The notes below the pieces were generated by a model. It saw only the letters and a program-made list of their open reading frames with translations, was not told the origin of the DNA and ran no database searches. Positions 1-5,134 of a DNA stretch of 5,134 nucleotides are shown here, in pieces. The translations under genes were made by a program, and so were the position numbers. Position 1 is the stretch's first letter. The number at the start of each line of letters is the position of its first letter. Origin of the DNA: Anaerolineales bacterium. GTDB lineage: Bacteria; Chloroflexota; Anaerolineae; Anaerolineales; Villigracilaceae. The DNA is taken from positions 1-5,134 of the forward strand of contig WGAD01000364.1 of assembly GCA_015489255.1 (NCBI GenBank). The letters are read 5' to 3'.

Positions 1-442
1 GTACACCTTTATCATGTATTCCAAAACTGGCATCGCCATCCGCGCCGTAGCGGAAAACAAGGACGTGGCCGCGCTCATGGGGATCGATGTCGATCGCACC
101 ATTTCCATCACCTTTGCGCTCGGTGCAGCCATGGCAGGCGTGGCCGGGTTGCTCTATGCGCTGGTGTTTCGGCAGGTTCACTTTTACATGGGCTTCATTC
201 CAGGCATCAAAGCCTTTACCGCCGCCGTGCTGGGCGGCATCGGCAGCATCCCTGGCGCCGCGCTCGGCGGTTTGTTCCTCGGGTTTATCGAATCCGTCGG
301 ACCTCCGCTTTTCCTGGAAGGGCTGGGCATCCCCGCATACTACCAGCTGGCAGACGTGATTTCCTTTACTTTGCTGGTGCTGGTGTTGATCTTCCGCCCG
401 CAAGGCATCCTGGGCGAACGCCTTGCCAAGCAGAAAGCCTAA
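1..442 (+). CDS. livH: Branched-chain amino acid ABC transporter permease LivH, C-terminal half (5' end outside window)
   Basis: Inner-membrane permease of the LIV (HAAT) importer; it pairs with LivM to form the translocation channel. The frame is open from base 2, so the gene starts upstream; the ATG at 14 is internal, since the preceding codons already encode permease sequence. About 146 residues are visible, roughly half of the usual ~300. They include the conserved cytoplasmic coupling loop (around AVAENKDVAALMGI, where the ATPases dock), then the family motifs KAFTAAVLGGIGSIPGA and DVISFTLLVLVLIFRPQGILG near the C-terminus, in the same order as in E. coli LivH. Three to four hydrophobic helices are seen. 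It ends with TAA at 440-442, 14 bases before the chosen livM start, so the two are almost certainly co-transcribed. The permease family is clear. The exact substrate is not, because LivH homologues also serve amide, urea and other amino acid importers. Confidence 0.95.
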   Translation, partial: YTFIMYSKTGIAIRAVAENKDVAALMGIDVDRTISITFALGAAMAGVAGLLYALVFRQVHFYMGFIPGIKAFTAAVLGGIGSIPGAALGGLFLGFIESVGPPLFLEGLGIPAYYQLADVISFTLLVLVLIFRPQGILGERLAKQKA

Positions 443-444
443 TG

Positions 445-450
445 AAGGAG
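445..450 (+). promoter_or_regulatory. Shine-Dalgarno that decides the livM start
   Basis: AAGGAG lies 6 bases before the ATG at 457. An in-frame ATG at 442 overlaps the livH stop codon (TAATG) but has no purine-rich SD before it, and this site would then lie inside the coding sequence. The 457 start is therefore preferred. Confidence 0.75.
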
Positions 451-456
451 TACATC

Positions 457-2124
457 ATGCCTGAAACCTACATTACCCGCCGCAAAGTGGTGCAATTTGG
501 CCTGCTTGCCGGCTTAATTTCTACCTTCATCAGCGCCATTGGCATGATTGCGCTTTTCCATAAGCGCGAAATGATATCTGGCGCGTTGAGCATGGGGCAA
601 TACTTCCTCTTCCTGCCCATTGCCATCATGGCGTATATCGCCGCCCGCCAAAGCAAGGAAAAAGAGGCGTACCTGAACGGTGTGCTCGCCGGAGCGACCG
701 CAGCTATCCCTATCTTGCTGCTGAGTTTGCTCGGTTATTACTTTGACCTGCGCCAGTTCATGCCCAATGTCTCAGACACTTTGATCCACGAGATATTGAA
801 CTTTGGCCAACCCTTTACCGTTGGCGCGCCGCTCATGTTGGCTGCCTCCGGGCTGCTGGGGTTGATCGCCGCCGCGCTCAGCCGCATGCGCGAAGATTAC
901 CGCGCCGCCATTCTGCAAGGGTTGCTGTGGACCTCCATCACTGCCACCTTCTCCGAAATCATCAACGACCGCATCCGTGCGTTCTTCGGGCGCAACGTTG
1001 CCAGCCTGTTCTTCTCCTCCAAAGCGCTGCAACCTGTCACAGCTGTTGTCCTGCTGATCGCTATTAGCATTTACGCTTACTGGAACGCTCGCAATAAAGA
1101 AAGAGAAGAAGCCATTCTCCTTGAGGACGTCCGCGCAAAGAAAGAACCTGGCAAGGCCCAGCGATACCTCAAAAAAGGCGCTCTTTTTTTGTTGCTGCTC
1201 TTCTTGCCCCTCCTGCTGGGGACCTACCTTTCCGAAGTCAGCACCAACATCGGGTTGTACATCATCATGGGCCTGGGGTTGAACATCGTGGTTGGCTTCG
1301 CCGGCCTGCTCGACCTGGGTTACGTGGCTTTCTTTGCCATCGGCGCGTACACGGTCGGGATTCTCACCTCCTCCACCCAGGGGATCGCCTCCATGACGTT
1401 CTGGGAAGCCTTGCCCATTGCCGTGATGGCCTCGACCACCGCCGGCATTTTGCTGGGCACGCCCGTCTTGCGCCTGCGTGGTGACTACCTCGCCATCGTC
1501 ACCCTGGGGTTTGGCGAAATCATCCGCGTGCTGGCAAACTCCGACTTGCTCAAACCCTACATGGGCGGCGCTCAGGGCATCTTGAACATCGCGCGCCCTT
1601 CCTTCTTTGGCGTCACACTCAGCAAACCCGAACAAATTTACTACCTGGTGCTGGCCGGCATCTTCATCGCCTGGTTCATCTCCGCACGCCTGGAAAATTC
1701 CCGTCTCGGGCGACAATGGATGGCGATGCGCGAGGACGAAGATGTGGCTGAGGCCATGGGCATCAACCTGATCAACACTAAACTGCTGGCTTTTGGCATC
1801 GGCGCTGGTTTGTCTGGCCTGGCGGGCGCTATTTTCGCCGCCAAGCTGACATCTATCTTCCCTCACAGTTTCAACCTGATCATTTCCATCAACATCCTCA
1901 GCCTGATCATCATCGGCGGCATGGGCAGTATGCCGGGCGTCATCGTTGGCGCCATCGCCCTGGTAGGTCTGCCGGAACTTTTGCGCGAATTCGCCGAATT
2001 TCGCATGTTGATGTACGGCGCATTGCTCATTGTGATGATGTTGGTCAAACCCGAAGGTCTGCTCCCATCCACCGCAACCTTGCGTGAATTTGCAGACGAA
2101 GACGAAGAAGAGGTGCCTGCATGA
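457..2124 (+). CDS. livM: Branched-chain amino acid ABC transporter permease LivM with extra N-terminal membrane domain
   Basis: Second inner-membrane permease of the LIV importer, 555 residues from the ATG at 457 (560 if the ATG at 442 is used). The canonical permease domain occupies about residues 240-540. It has NIVVGFAGLLDLGY (276-289), LRLRGDYLAIVTLGFGEI (338-355), the ATPase-coupling loop around GRQWMAMREDEDVAEAMGI (418-436) and GGMGSMPG (487-494). The first ~235 residues are additional: five or six hydrophobic segments near 12-34, 47-64, 74-96, 121-142, 150-166 and 194-210, then a charged linker (211-240). E. coli LivM is 425 residues with a much shorter N-terminal addition, and many LivM are near 300-350. 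The function of the extension is unknown; I recall similar long forms in Chloroflexota but cannot verify this. The C-terminus is acidic (DEDEEE). The stop codon overlaps the livG start (ATGA), which implies translational coupling. Confidence 0.93.
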   Translation: MPETYITRRKVVQFGLLAGLISTFISAIGMIALFHKREMISGALSMGQYFLFLPIAIMAYIAARQSKEKEAYLNGVLAGATAAIPILLLSLLGYYFDLRQFMPNVSDTLIHEILNFGQPFTVGAPLMLAASGLLGLIAAALSRMREDYRAAILQGLLWTSITATFSEIINDRIRAFFGRNVASLFFSSKALQPVTAVVLLIAISIYAYWNARNKEREEAILLEDVRAKKEPGKAQRYLKKGALFLLLLFLPLLLGTYLSEVSTNIGLYIIMGLGLNIVVGFAGLLDLGYVAFFAIGAYTVGILTSSTQGIASMTFWEALPIAVMASTTAGILLGTPVLRLRGDYLAIVTLGFGEIIRVLANSDLLKPYMGGAQGILNIARPSFFGVTLSKPEQIYYLVLAGIFIAWFISARLENSRLGRQWMAMREDEDVAEAMGINLINTKLLAFGIGAGLSGLAGAIFAAKLTSIFPHSFNLIISINILSLIIIGGMGSMPGVIVGAIALVGLPELLREFAEFRMLMYGALLIVMMLVKPEGLLPSTATLREFADEDEEEVPA

Positions 2125-2930
2125 GTCTGCTAACCACCACCCACGTAACCAAACGCTTTGGCGGCCTGGTTGCCGTTAACGACCTGAGCATTGAGATTCC
2201 AGAAAAAAGCATCATCAGCATCATCGGGCCAAACGGCGCTGGCAAAACCACGTTTTTCAACTGCATCACCGGCTTTTACCAGGTAGACGAGGGCGACATT
2301 CTCTTCAACGGGCAAAGCATCAGCGGCCTTCCTACCAATCGCATTGCCGAGCTGGGTATTTCGCGCACCTACCAGAACATCCGTCTCTTTTCCAACATGA
2401 CGGCCATCGAAAACATCCTCGTCGGGCAACACCCGCATCTGAAGACTTTCTGGGCAGAAGCCATCTTTCGCACTCCAGCCTTTCTCCGTGAAGAACGCGA
2501 AGCCTTGCAAGAGGCCAAACGGCTGCTCAACTACGTCGGATTGAGCGGCCTTGGCGACCAGGTGGCGAAAAACCTGCCCTACGGCGCTCAACGCCGCCTG
2601 GAAATTGCCCGCGCGCTGGGCAACAAACCCAAGCTCCTCCTGCTTGATGAACCAACCGCAGGCATGAACCCCAACGAAACGGCAGATATGGTGCGCTTCA
2701 TCAAGGGATTGCGCGACGATTTGGGCATCACGGTCTTGATGATTGAACACGACATGCGCGTGGTGATGAGCATCAGCGAGCACATTTATGTACTCGACTT
2801 TGGCACCCTGATTGCAGAAGGCGCTCCGCAAGAAATCCAGCGCAACCCGCGCGTGATCGAGGCGTATCTGGGCCGTGGCGCTGCCAGCGGGCTGGAGCAA
2901 TCCAACGACGCGGTCGCCTCCACCCTGTAG
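2121..2930 (+). CDS. livG: Branched-chain amino acid ABC transporter ATP-binding protein LivG
   Basis: Cytoplasmic ATPase that powers the LivH/LivM channel, probably as a heterodimer with LivF. It has 269 residues, slightly longer than E. coli LivG (255) because of a C-terminal tail of about 17 residues. Visible motifs are Walker A GPNGAGKTT (36-44), Q-loop Gln85 in TYQNIRLF, a signature region LPYGAQRRLEIARAL (152-166), Walker B LLLLDEPTAG (172-181) and the H-loop His210 in MIEHDM. The signature has LPYGA in place of LSGGQ; LivG proteins commonly have a YG-type signature here, so this is not damage. The C-terminal IAEGAPQEIQRNPRVIEAYLG (231-251) is the hallmark of LivG and separates it from LivF. 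The start ATG overlaps the livM stop codon by four bases, with GAGGTG at 2110-2115 as SD. LivF follows after 14 bases. Confidence 0.96.
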   Translation: MSLLTTTHVTKRFGGLVAVNDLSIEIPEKSIISIIGPNGAGKTTFFNCITGFYQVDEGDILFNGQSISGLPTNRIAELGISRTYQNIRLFSNMTAIENILVGQHPHLKTFWAEAIFRTPAFLREEREALQEAKRLLNYVGLSGLGDQVAKNLPYGAQRRLEIARALGNKPKLLLLDEPTAGMNPNETADMVRFIKGLRDDLGITVLMIEHDMRVVMSISEHIYVLDFGTLIAEGAPQEIQRNPRVIEAYLGRGAASGLEQSNDAVASTL

Positions 2931-2944
2931 AGGAGATTCAAACT

Positions 2945-3658
2945 ATGGCTATGCTTGAAGTCAACAACGTACATACCTACTACGGCCACATCCACGCGCT
3001 CAAAGGGATTAGCCTCACCGTAAAGAAAGGGGAAATCGTCACCCTTATCGGCTCCAACGGCGCCGGCAAAACCACCACTCTGCGCACCATCAGCGGCCTG
3101 TTGCGCCCTCGTCAAGGAAACGTGATCTTCGAAGGGGACGATATCACCAAAGTCCCCCCGCATGATCTCATCTATCGCGGCCTGGCGATGGTGCCCGAAG
3201 GGCGCGGCATCTTTGCCCGTCTGACCGTGCTCGAGAACCTGAACATGGGCGCATTCAGCCGCTCAGACAAAGACGGCATCAAAGAAGACCTGGAAAAGGT
3301 GTACACCCTCTTCCCCCGCCTCAAAGAACGCCGCTCTCAGGTAGCGGGCACCCTTTCGGGCGGGGAGCAACAGATGCTGGCGATTGGTCGGGCGCTGATG
3401 TCACGCCCCCGTATGCTCCTGCTGGACGAGCCGTCCATGGGGCTGGCCCCCATCCTGGTGGAAAGCATCTTCGAAACCATCGTGGACATCAACAAAAAAG
3501 GAACGACCGTGCTCCTGGTGGAACAAAACGCCACCATGGCGCTGGGCATCGCCCACCGTGGCTACGTCTTGCAAACCGGCGAAATCGTACTCAGCGATGA
3601 CGCCAAAGCGCTGGCCGAGAACGAGATGGTGCAAAAAGCCTATCTCGGTATCGAGTAA
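2945..3658 (+). CDS. livF: Branched-chain amino acid ABC transporter ATP-binding protein LivF
   Basis: Second cytoplasmic ATPase of the importer, 237 residues, matching the usual LivF length. Motifs are Walker A GSNGAGKTT (36-44), the LivF-type VPEGRGIF (83-90) where most ABC proteins have a Q-loop glutamine, a canonical LSGGEQQ signature (137-143), and Walker B LLLDEPSMGLAP (158-169). LVEQNA (191-196) places Gln194 at the H-loop position normally held by histidine. The Glu and Gln substitutions are typical of LivF (E. coli LivF also has them), so they identify the subunit rather than mark a defect. The start at 2945 is chosen over the in-frame ATG at 2951 because AGGAG at 2931-2935 is 9 bases from the first and 15 from the second. 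As the last gene of the operon, it is followed directly by hairpins and by a new promoter. Confidence 0.96.
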   Translation: MAMLEVNNVHTYYGHIHALKGISLTVKKGEIVTLIGSNGAGKTTTLRTISGLLRPRQGNVIFEGDDITKVPPHDLIYRGLAMVPEGRGIFARLTVLENLNMGAFSRSDKDGIKEDLEKVYTLFPRLKERRSQVAGTLSGGEQQMLAIGRALMSRPRMLLLDEPSMGLAPILVESIFETIVDINKKGTTVLLVEQNATMALGIAHRGYVLQTGEIVLSDDAKALAENEMVQKAYLGIE

Positions 3659-3680
3659 CGTCCCCCGCGAGGACGTCTTT
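3658..3680 (+). terminator. Possible weak intrinsic terminator directly at the livF stop
   Basis: ACGTCC (3658-3663) can pair with GGACGT (3671-3676) around a 7-base loop, followed by CTTT. The stem is only 6 bp and the T-tract is short. It overlaps the last base of the livF stop codon. It could be a minor stop, a 3'-end stabilising hairpin, or chance. Confidence 0.35.
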
Positions 3681-3685
3681 GCATG

Positions 3686-3709
3686 TACCCCCGCCAGTTG
3701 GCGGGGGTA
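3686..3709 (+). terminator. GC-rich hairpin between livF and the next operon, terminator-like
   Basis: TACCCCCGCC (3686-3695) and GGCGGGGGTA (3700-3709) form a perfect 10-bp stem with a 4-base loop AGTT. It lies 27 bases after the livF stop codon and just before a TATAAT box, which is the position expected of a terminator closing the liv operon. It lacks a proper T-tract on either strand (the following bases are TTGGCG), so it may be a non-canonical terminator or an RNA 3'-end stabiliser. All genes in view point the same way, so a bidirectional role is not suggested. Confidence 0.6.
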
Positions 3710-3715
3710 TTGGCG

Positions 3716-3721
3716 TATAAT
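3716..3721 (+). promoter_or_regulatory. Perfect -10 box (TATAAT) for the ketimine reductase-oxidoreductase operon
   Basis: TATAAT matches the housekeeping sigma -10 consensus exactly and lies 19 bases before the ATG at 3741. No recognisable -35 box is found at 15-19 base spacing; at 17 the hexamer is GCCAGT and falls within the hairpin. There is no TGn extended -10. Transcription would begin around 3728, giving a 5' leader of only about 13 bases that is mostly the SD. Confidence 0.6.
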
Positions 3722-3727
3722 TGCTCC

Positions 3728-3734
3728 AGGAGGT
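3728..3734 (+). promoter_or_regulatory. Strong Shine-Dalgarno fixing the start at 3741
   Basis: AGGAGGT is a near-perfect anti-16S match, 6 bases before the ATG at 3741. It settles the start of the following gene, whose reading frame is otherwise open upstream into livF as far back as 3558. Confidence 0.85.
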
Positions 3735-3740
3735 CCAACC

Positions 3741-4730
3741 ATGCGCATCCTGACCGCCAAAGAAGTCGCTCAAGCTTTACCCATGTCTGAGGCCATTGAG
3801 GGCATGAAGCGCGCCTATGCAGCGCTCAGCAGCGGCGCCGGCCATGTTCCGCAGCGCACCCACTTGAAGGCCGCCTCCGGAGAGGCGCTCTTTATGCCAG
3901 CCTGGACGACAGCAACGCCGCCCGCCCTGGCCGTCAAAGCCGTAACGCTCTTCCCGGAGAACCCATCTCGGGGATTACCCCTCATCCATGCCGCTGTGCT
4001 CGTCTTCGACCCGCAAACAGGCCAGCCGCAGGCCTTGCTGGAAGGCGGTTCACTGACCGCCATCCGCACCGGAGCGGGCAGCGGCGCCGCTATTGACCTG
4101 CTCGCCCGCCCCGACAGCCGCGTGCTGGCCGTCTTTGGCGCCGGAGCGCAGGCCCGTGCCCAAATCGAAGCCGCCTGCACCGTCCGGCCTATTGAACGCA
4201 TCTGGCTCTACGACCTGAAGGCAGACAAAGCCCGCCGGCTGGCCTCCGAGATCAGGGGCCGCAGCCCCGTGCCTGCCGAGGTGCGTGTGGCCTCCAGCCC
4301 GCGCCAGGCCGTGGCCGAGGCCGATGTCATCTGCACGGCCACCACCTCCACCGCTCCCGTCTTCGACGATGCCGACCTGAAAGAGGGCGTTCACATTTCG
4401 GCCATCGGCGCCTATCGCCCAGACATGCGCGAAATCCCCCCAGAAACGCTGGCACGCGCCCAGGTGTACGTCGATTCCATCCAGGCGGCGCAGCAAGAAG
4501 CGGGCGATCTGCTCTTTGCCCTGGAAAGCGGCCTACTCTCCCTGGCCGACGTTTATGAACTGGGAGATCGGATACGCGGCCTTGCGCCGGGCCGGGAATC
4601 CGCACAAGCCCTTACCGTTTTCAAATCCGTCGGCGTGGCCTGGCAAGATGCCATCGCCGCTCAGATCGCTTTGCAAAACGCCCGGCAAAACAACCTGGGC
4701 ATCACCATTTCTTTTTTGGAGGAAATCTGA
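3741..4730 (+). CDS. Ornithine cyclodeaminase/mu-crystallin family protein, probable ketimine reductase
   Basis: NAD(P)-dependent cytoplasmic enzyme of 329 residues, the usual family length. Visible are the substrate-side residue Lys66 in LAVKAVTLFPEN (63-74), the family signature LTAIRTGAGSG (105-115) with Arg109, the Rossmann loop FGAGAQA (132-138), and the C-terminal motif IGAYRPDMREI (222-232) followed by YVDS (243-246), QEAGDL (252-257) and ELGDRIRG (273-280). In Pseudomonas ornithine cyclodeaminase the catalytic Asp sits in a GGDCPGKTEL motif; here that Asp position is Tyr225. The motif and what follows read more like mammalian mu-crystallin (CRYM), a ketimine reductase, and bacterial pyrroline-2-carboxylate reductases. 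I therefore infer reduction of a cyclic or linear imino acid rather than ornithine-to-proline conversion. Alanine dehydrogenase-like activity remains possible. It starts its own transcript and is coupled by TGATG to the FAD oxidoreductase downstream. Confidence 0.88.
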   Translation: MRILTAKEVAQALPMSEAIEGMKRAYAALSSGAGHVPQRTHLKAASGEALFMPAWTTATPPALAVKAVTLFPENPSRGLPLIHAAVLVFDPQTGQPQALLEGGSLTAIRTGAGSGAAIDLLARPDSRVLAVFGAGAQARAQIEAACTVRPIERIWLYDLKADKARRLASEIRGRSPVPAEVRVASSPRQAVAEADVICTATTSTAPVFDDADLKEGVHISAIGAYRPDMREIPPETLARAQVYVDSIQAAQQEAGDLLFALESGLLSLADVYELGDRIRGLAPGRESAQALTVFKSVGVAWQDAIAAQIALQNARQNNLGITISFLEEI

Positions 4731-5134
4731 TGAACCTTCCTGCCACAGCAGACGTTGTCGTCATTGGTGGAGGTGTGATGGGCGCCAGCACCGCCTGGCA
4801 TTTGGTCAAACGGGGCGTGAAGAACGTCGTCTTGCTGGAAAAAGAAACCTTCTTCGGGCAAGGTGCAACCGGCCGCTGCGCCGGCGGCGTGCGCTACCAG
4901 TTTGCCACCGAAATCAACATCCGCCTCTCGCAGCTCAGCCTGCCAGTGCTGGAACGCTTCGCTGAAGAAACCGGCCAGCCGGCAGACTACCGCCCAATTG
5001 GCTACCTGTTCGTCCTCACCCGAGAAGAAGACCTGAAGCGTTTTCGCCATAACGTGGCCTTGCAACATCGGCTGGGCGTAGAAACCGAATGGCTCTCGGG
5101 CGACGAAGTCCGCCGTCGGCTCCCCTGGATGCAC
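4730..5134 (+). CDS. FAD-dependent amine/amino acid oxidoreductase (DAO family), N-terminal part, cut by window end
   Basis: Only the first 135 residues are visible; family members run to about 370-420. The N-terminus is a classic FAD-binding Rossmann fold: DVVVIGGGVMGASTAWHL (8-25) with GGGVMG at 13-18, and Glu37 at the end of the second strand (VVLLEKE), which usually binds the adenosine ribose. GATGRCAGGVRYQF (45-58) is the segment that contacts the flavin in sarcosine oxidase beta, HcnC and proline dehydrogenase beta-like proteins; Cys50 sits where serine is more usual. The start is ATG 4730, overlapping the previous stop codon (TGATG), with SD GGAGGA at 4718-4723. The substrate-defining half is outside the window. 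Sarcosine, proline, hydroxyproline, pipecolate, D-amino acids or glycine are all possible. The coupling to a ketimine reductase favours an imino-acid product. Confidence 0.88.
   Translation, partial: MNLPATADVVVIGGGVMGASTAWHLVKRGVKNVVLLEKETFFGQGATGRCAGGVRYQFATEINIRLSQLSLPVLERFAEETGQPADYRPIGYLFVLTREEDLKRFRHNVALQHRLGVETEWLSGDEVRRRLPWMH

Noticed and set aside
442..456. livM start at ATG 442, overlapping the livH stop
   Set aside because: No SD precedes it, whereas AAGGAG sits at ideal spacing before ATG 457. It would add only five residues.
772..1866. 364-codon open frame on the minus strand across livM
   Set aside because: It lies wholly antisense to a well-supported permease, encodes a low-complexity Gln/Gly/His/Asp-rich product with no recognisable domain, and has no sensible start signal. 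It is the usual shadow of biased codon use in a hydrophobic gene.
2571..2618. LivG ABC signature reading LPYGAQ instead of LSGGQ, suspected as a damaged ATPase
   Set aside because: LivG proteins commonly have a YG-type signature. All other nucleotide-binding motifs are intact, and LivF supplies a canonical LSGGEQQ.
2130..2900. 256-codon open frame on the minus strand across livG
   Set aside because: It is antisense to an intact ABC ATPase with all motifs, and its product matches no family I recognise. It is a codon-bias shadow.
3515..3535. LivF H-loop histidine replaced by Gln, suspected as an inactive site
   Set aside because: The LVEQNA form is standard in LivF, including E. coli, so it is a subunit trait and not a mutation.
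3558..3740. N-terminal extension of the reductase reaching into livF
   Set aside because: The frame is open, but the product would overlap livF, the hairpin, the promoter and the SD. Family similarity begins at the ATG at 3741, which has an AGGAGGT 6 bases upstream.
4516..4965. Plus-strand open frame spanning the reductase-oxidoreductase junction
   Set aside because: It is out of frame with two strongly supported genes that meet in a TGATG overlap, and its product is Arg/Trp/Pro-rich with no domain.
1..5134. Search for CRISPR arrays, tRNA/rRNA, insertion sequences or long repeats
   Set aside because: The sequence is almost entirely accounted for by coding genes. No spaced repeats, terminal inverted repeats, transposase motifs or RNA-gene signatures were seen by eye.

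Overview
The window shows a fully co-oriented (+ strand) stretch of bacterial chromosome with moderately high GC. It holds the 3' part of a branched-chain amino acid (LIV/HAAT-type) ABC transporter operon, followed by the start of a second, amino-acid-oxidoreductase operon. Gene density is very high. The only non-coding stretch longer than about 15 bases is 82 bases between the two operons, so there are no gene-free stretches over 300 bases to describe.

Region 1 (1-3658) reads livH (5' end cut off by the window edge), livM, livG, livF. These are the two permeases and two ATPases of a high-affinity importer for leucine/isoleucine/valine or related amino acids. Junctions are tight: 14-base gaps before livM and livF, each with a Shine-Dalgarno (SD) sequence, and an ATGA overlap between livM and livG. 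The substrate-binding protein (livJ/livK type) is not in view and would be expected upstream of livH or elsewhere. LivM is unusual. It carries an extra N-terminal membrane region of roughly 235 residues ahead of the normal permease domain.

Region 2 (3659-3740) is a compact control region. It has two hairpins just after the livF stop codon (the second a perfect 10-bp GC-rich stem), then a perfect TATAAT -10 box and an AGGAGGT SD directly before the next gene. It looks like the end of one transcript and the start of another.

Region 3 (3741-5134) holds an ornithine cyclodeaminase/mu-crystallin family protein, which by its motifs looks more like a ketimine reductase than a true ornithine cyclodeaminase. 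An FAD-dependent DAO-family amine/amino acid oxidoreductase is coupled to it by a TGATG overlap and is cut by the window end. Together they could form a pair that makes and reduces cyclic imino acids such as those from proline or pipecolate. The neighbouring amino acid importer fits this theme, but the functional link is inference.

Organism: the composition, the long LivM form, and a hairpin followed by a near-leaderless TATAAT promoter suggest Chloroflexota (Anaerolineae-like). This is a tentative guess from pattern memory, not a database result. No RNA genes, CRISPR arrays, insertion sequences or phage features were seen.
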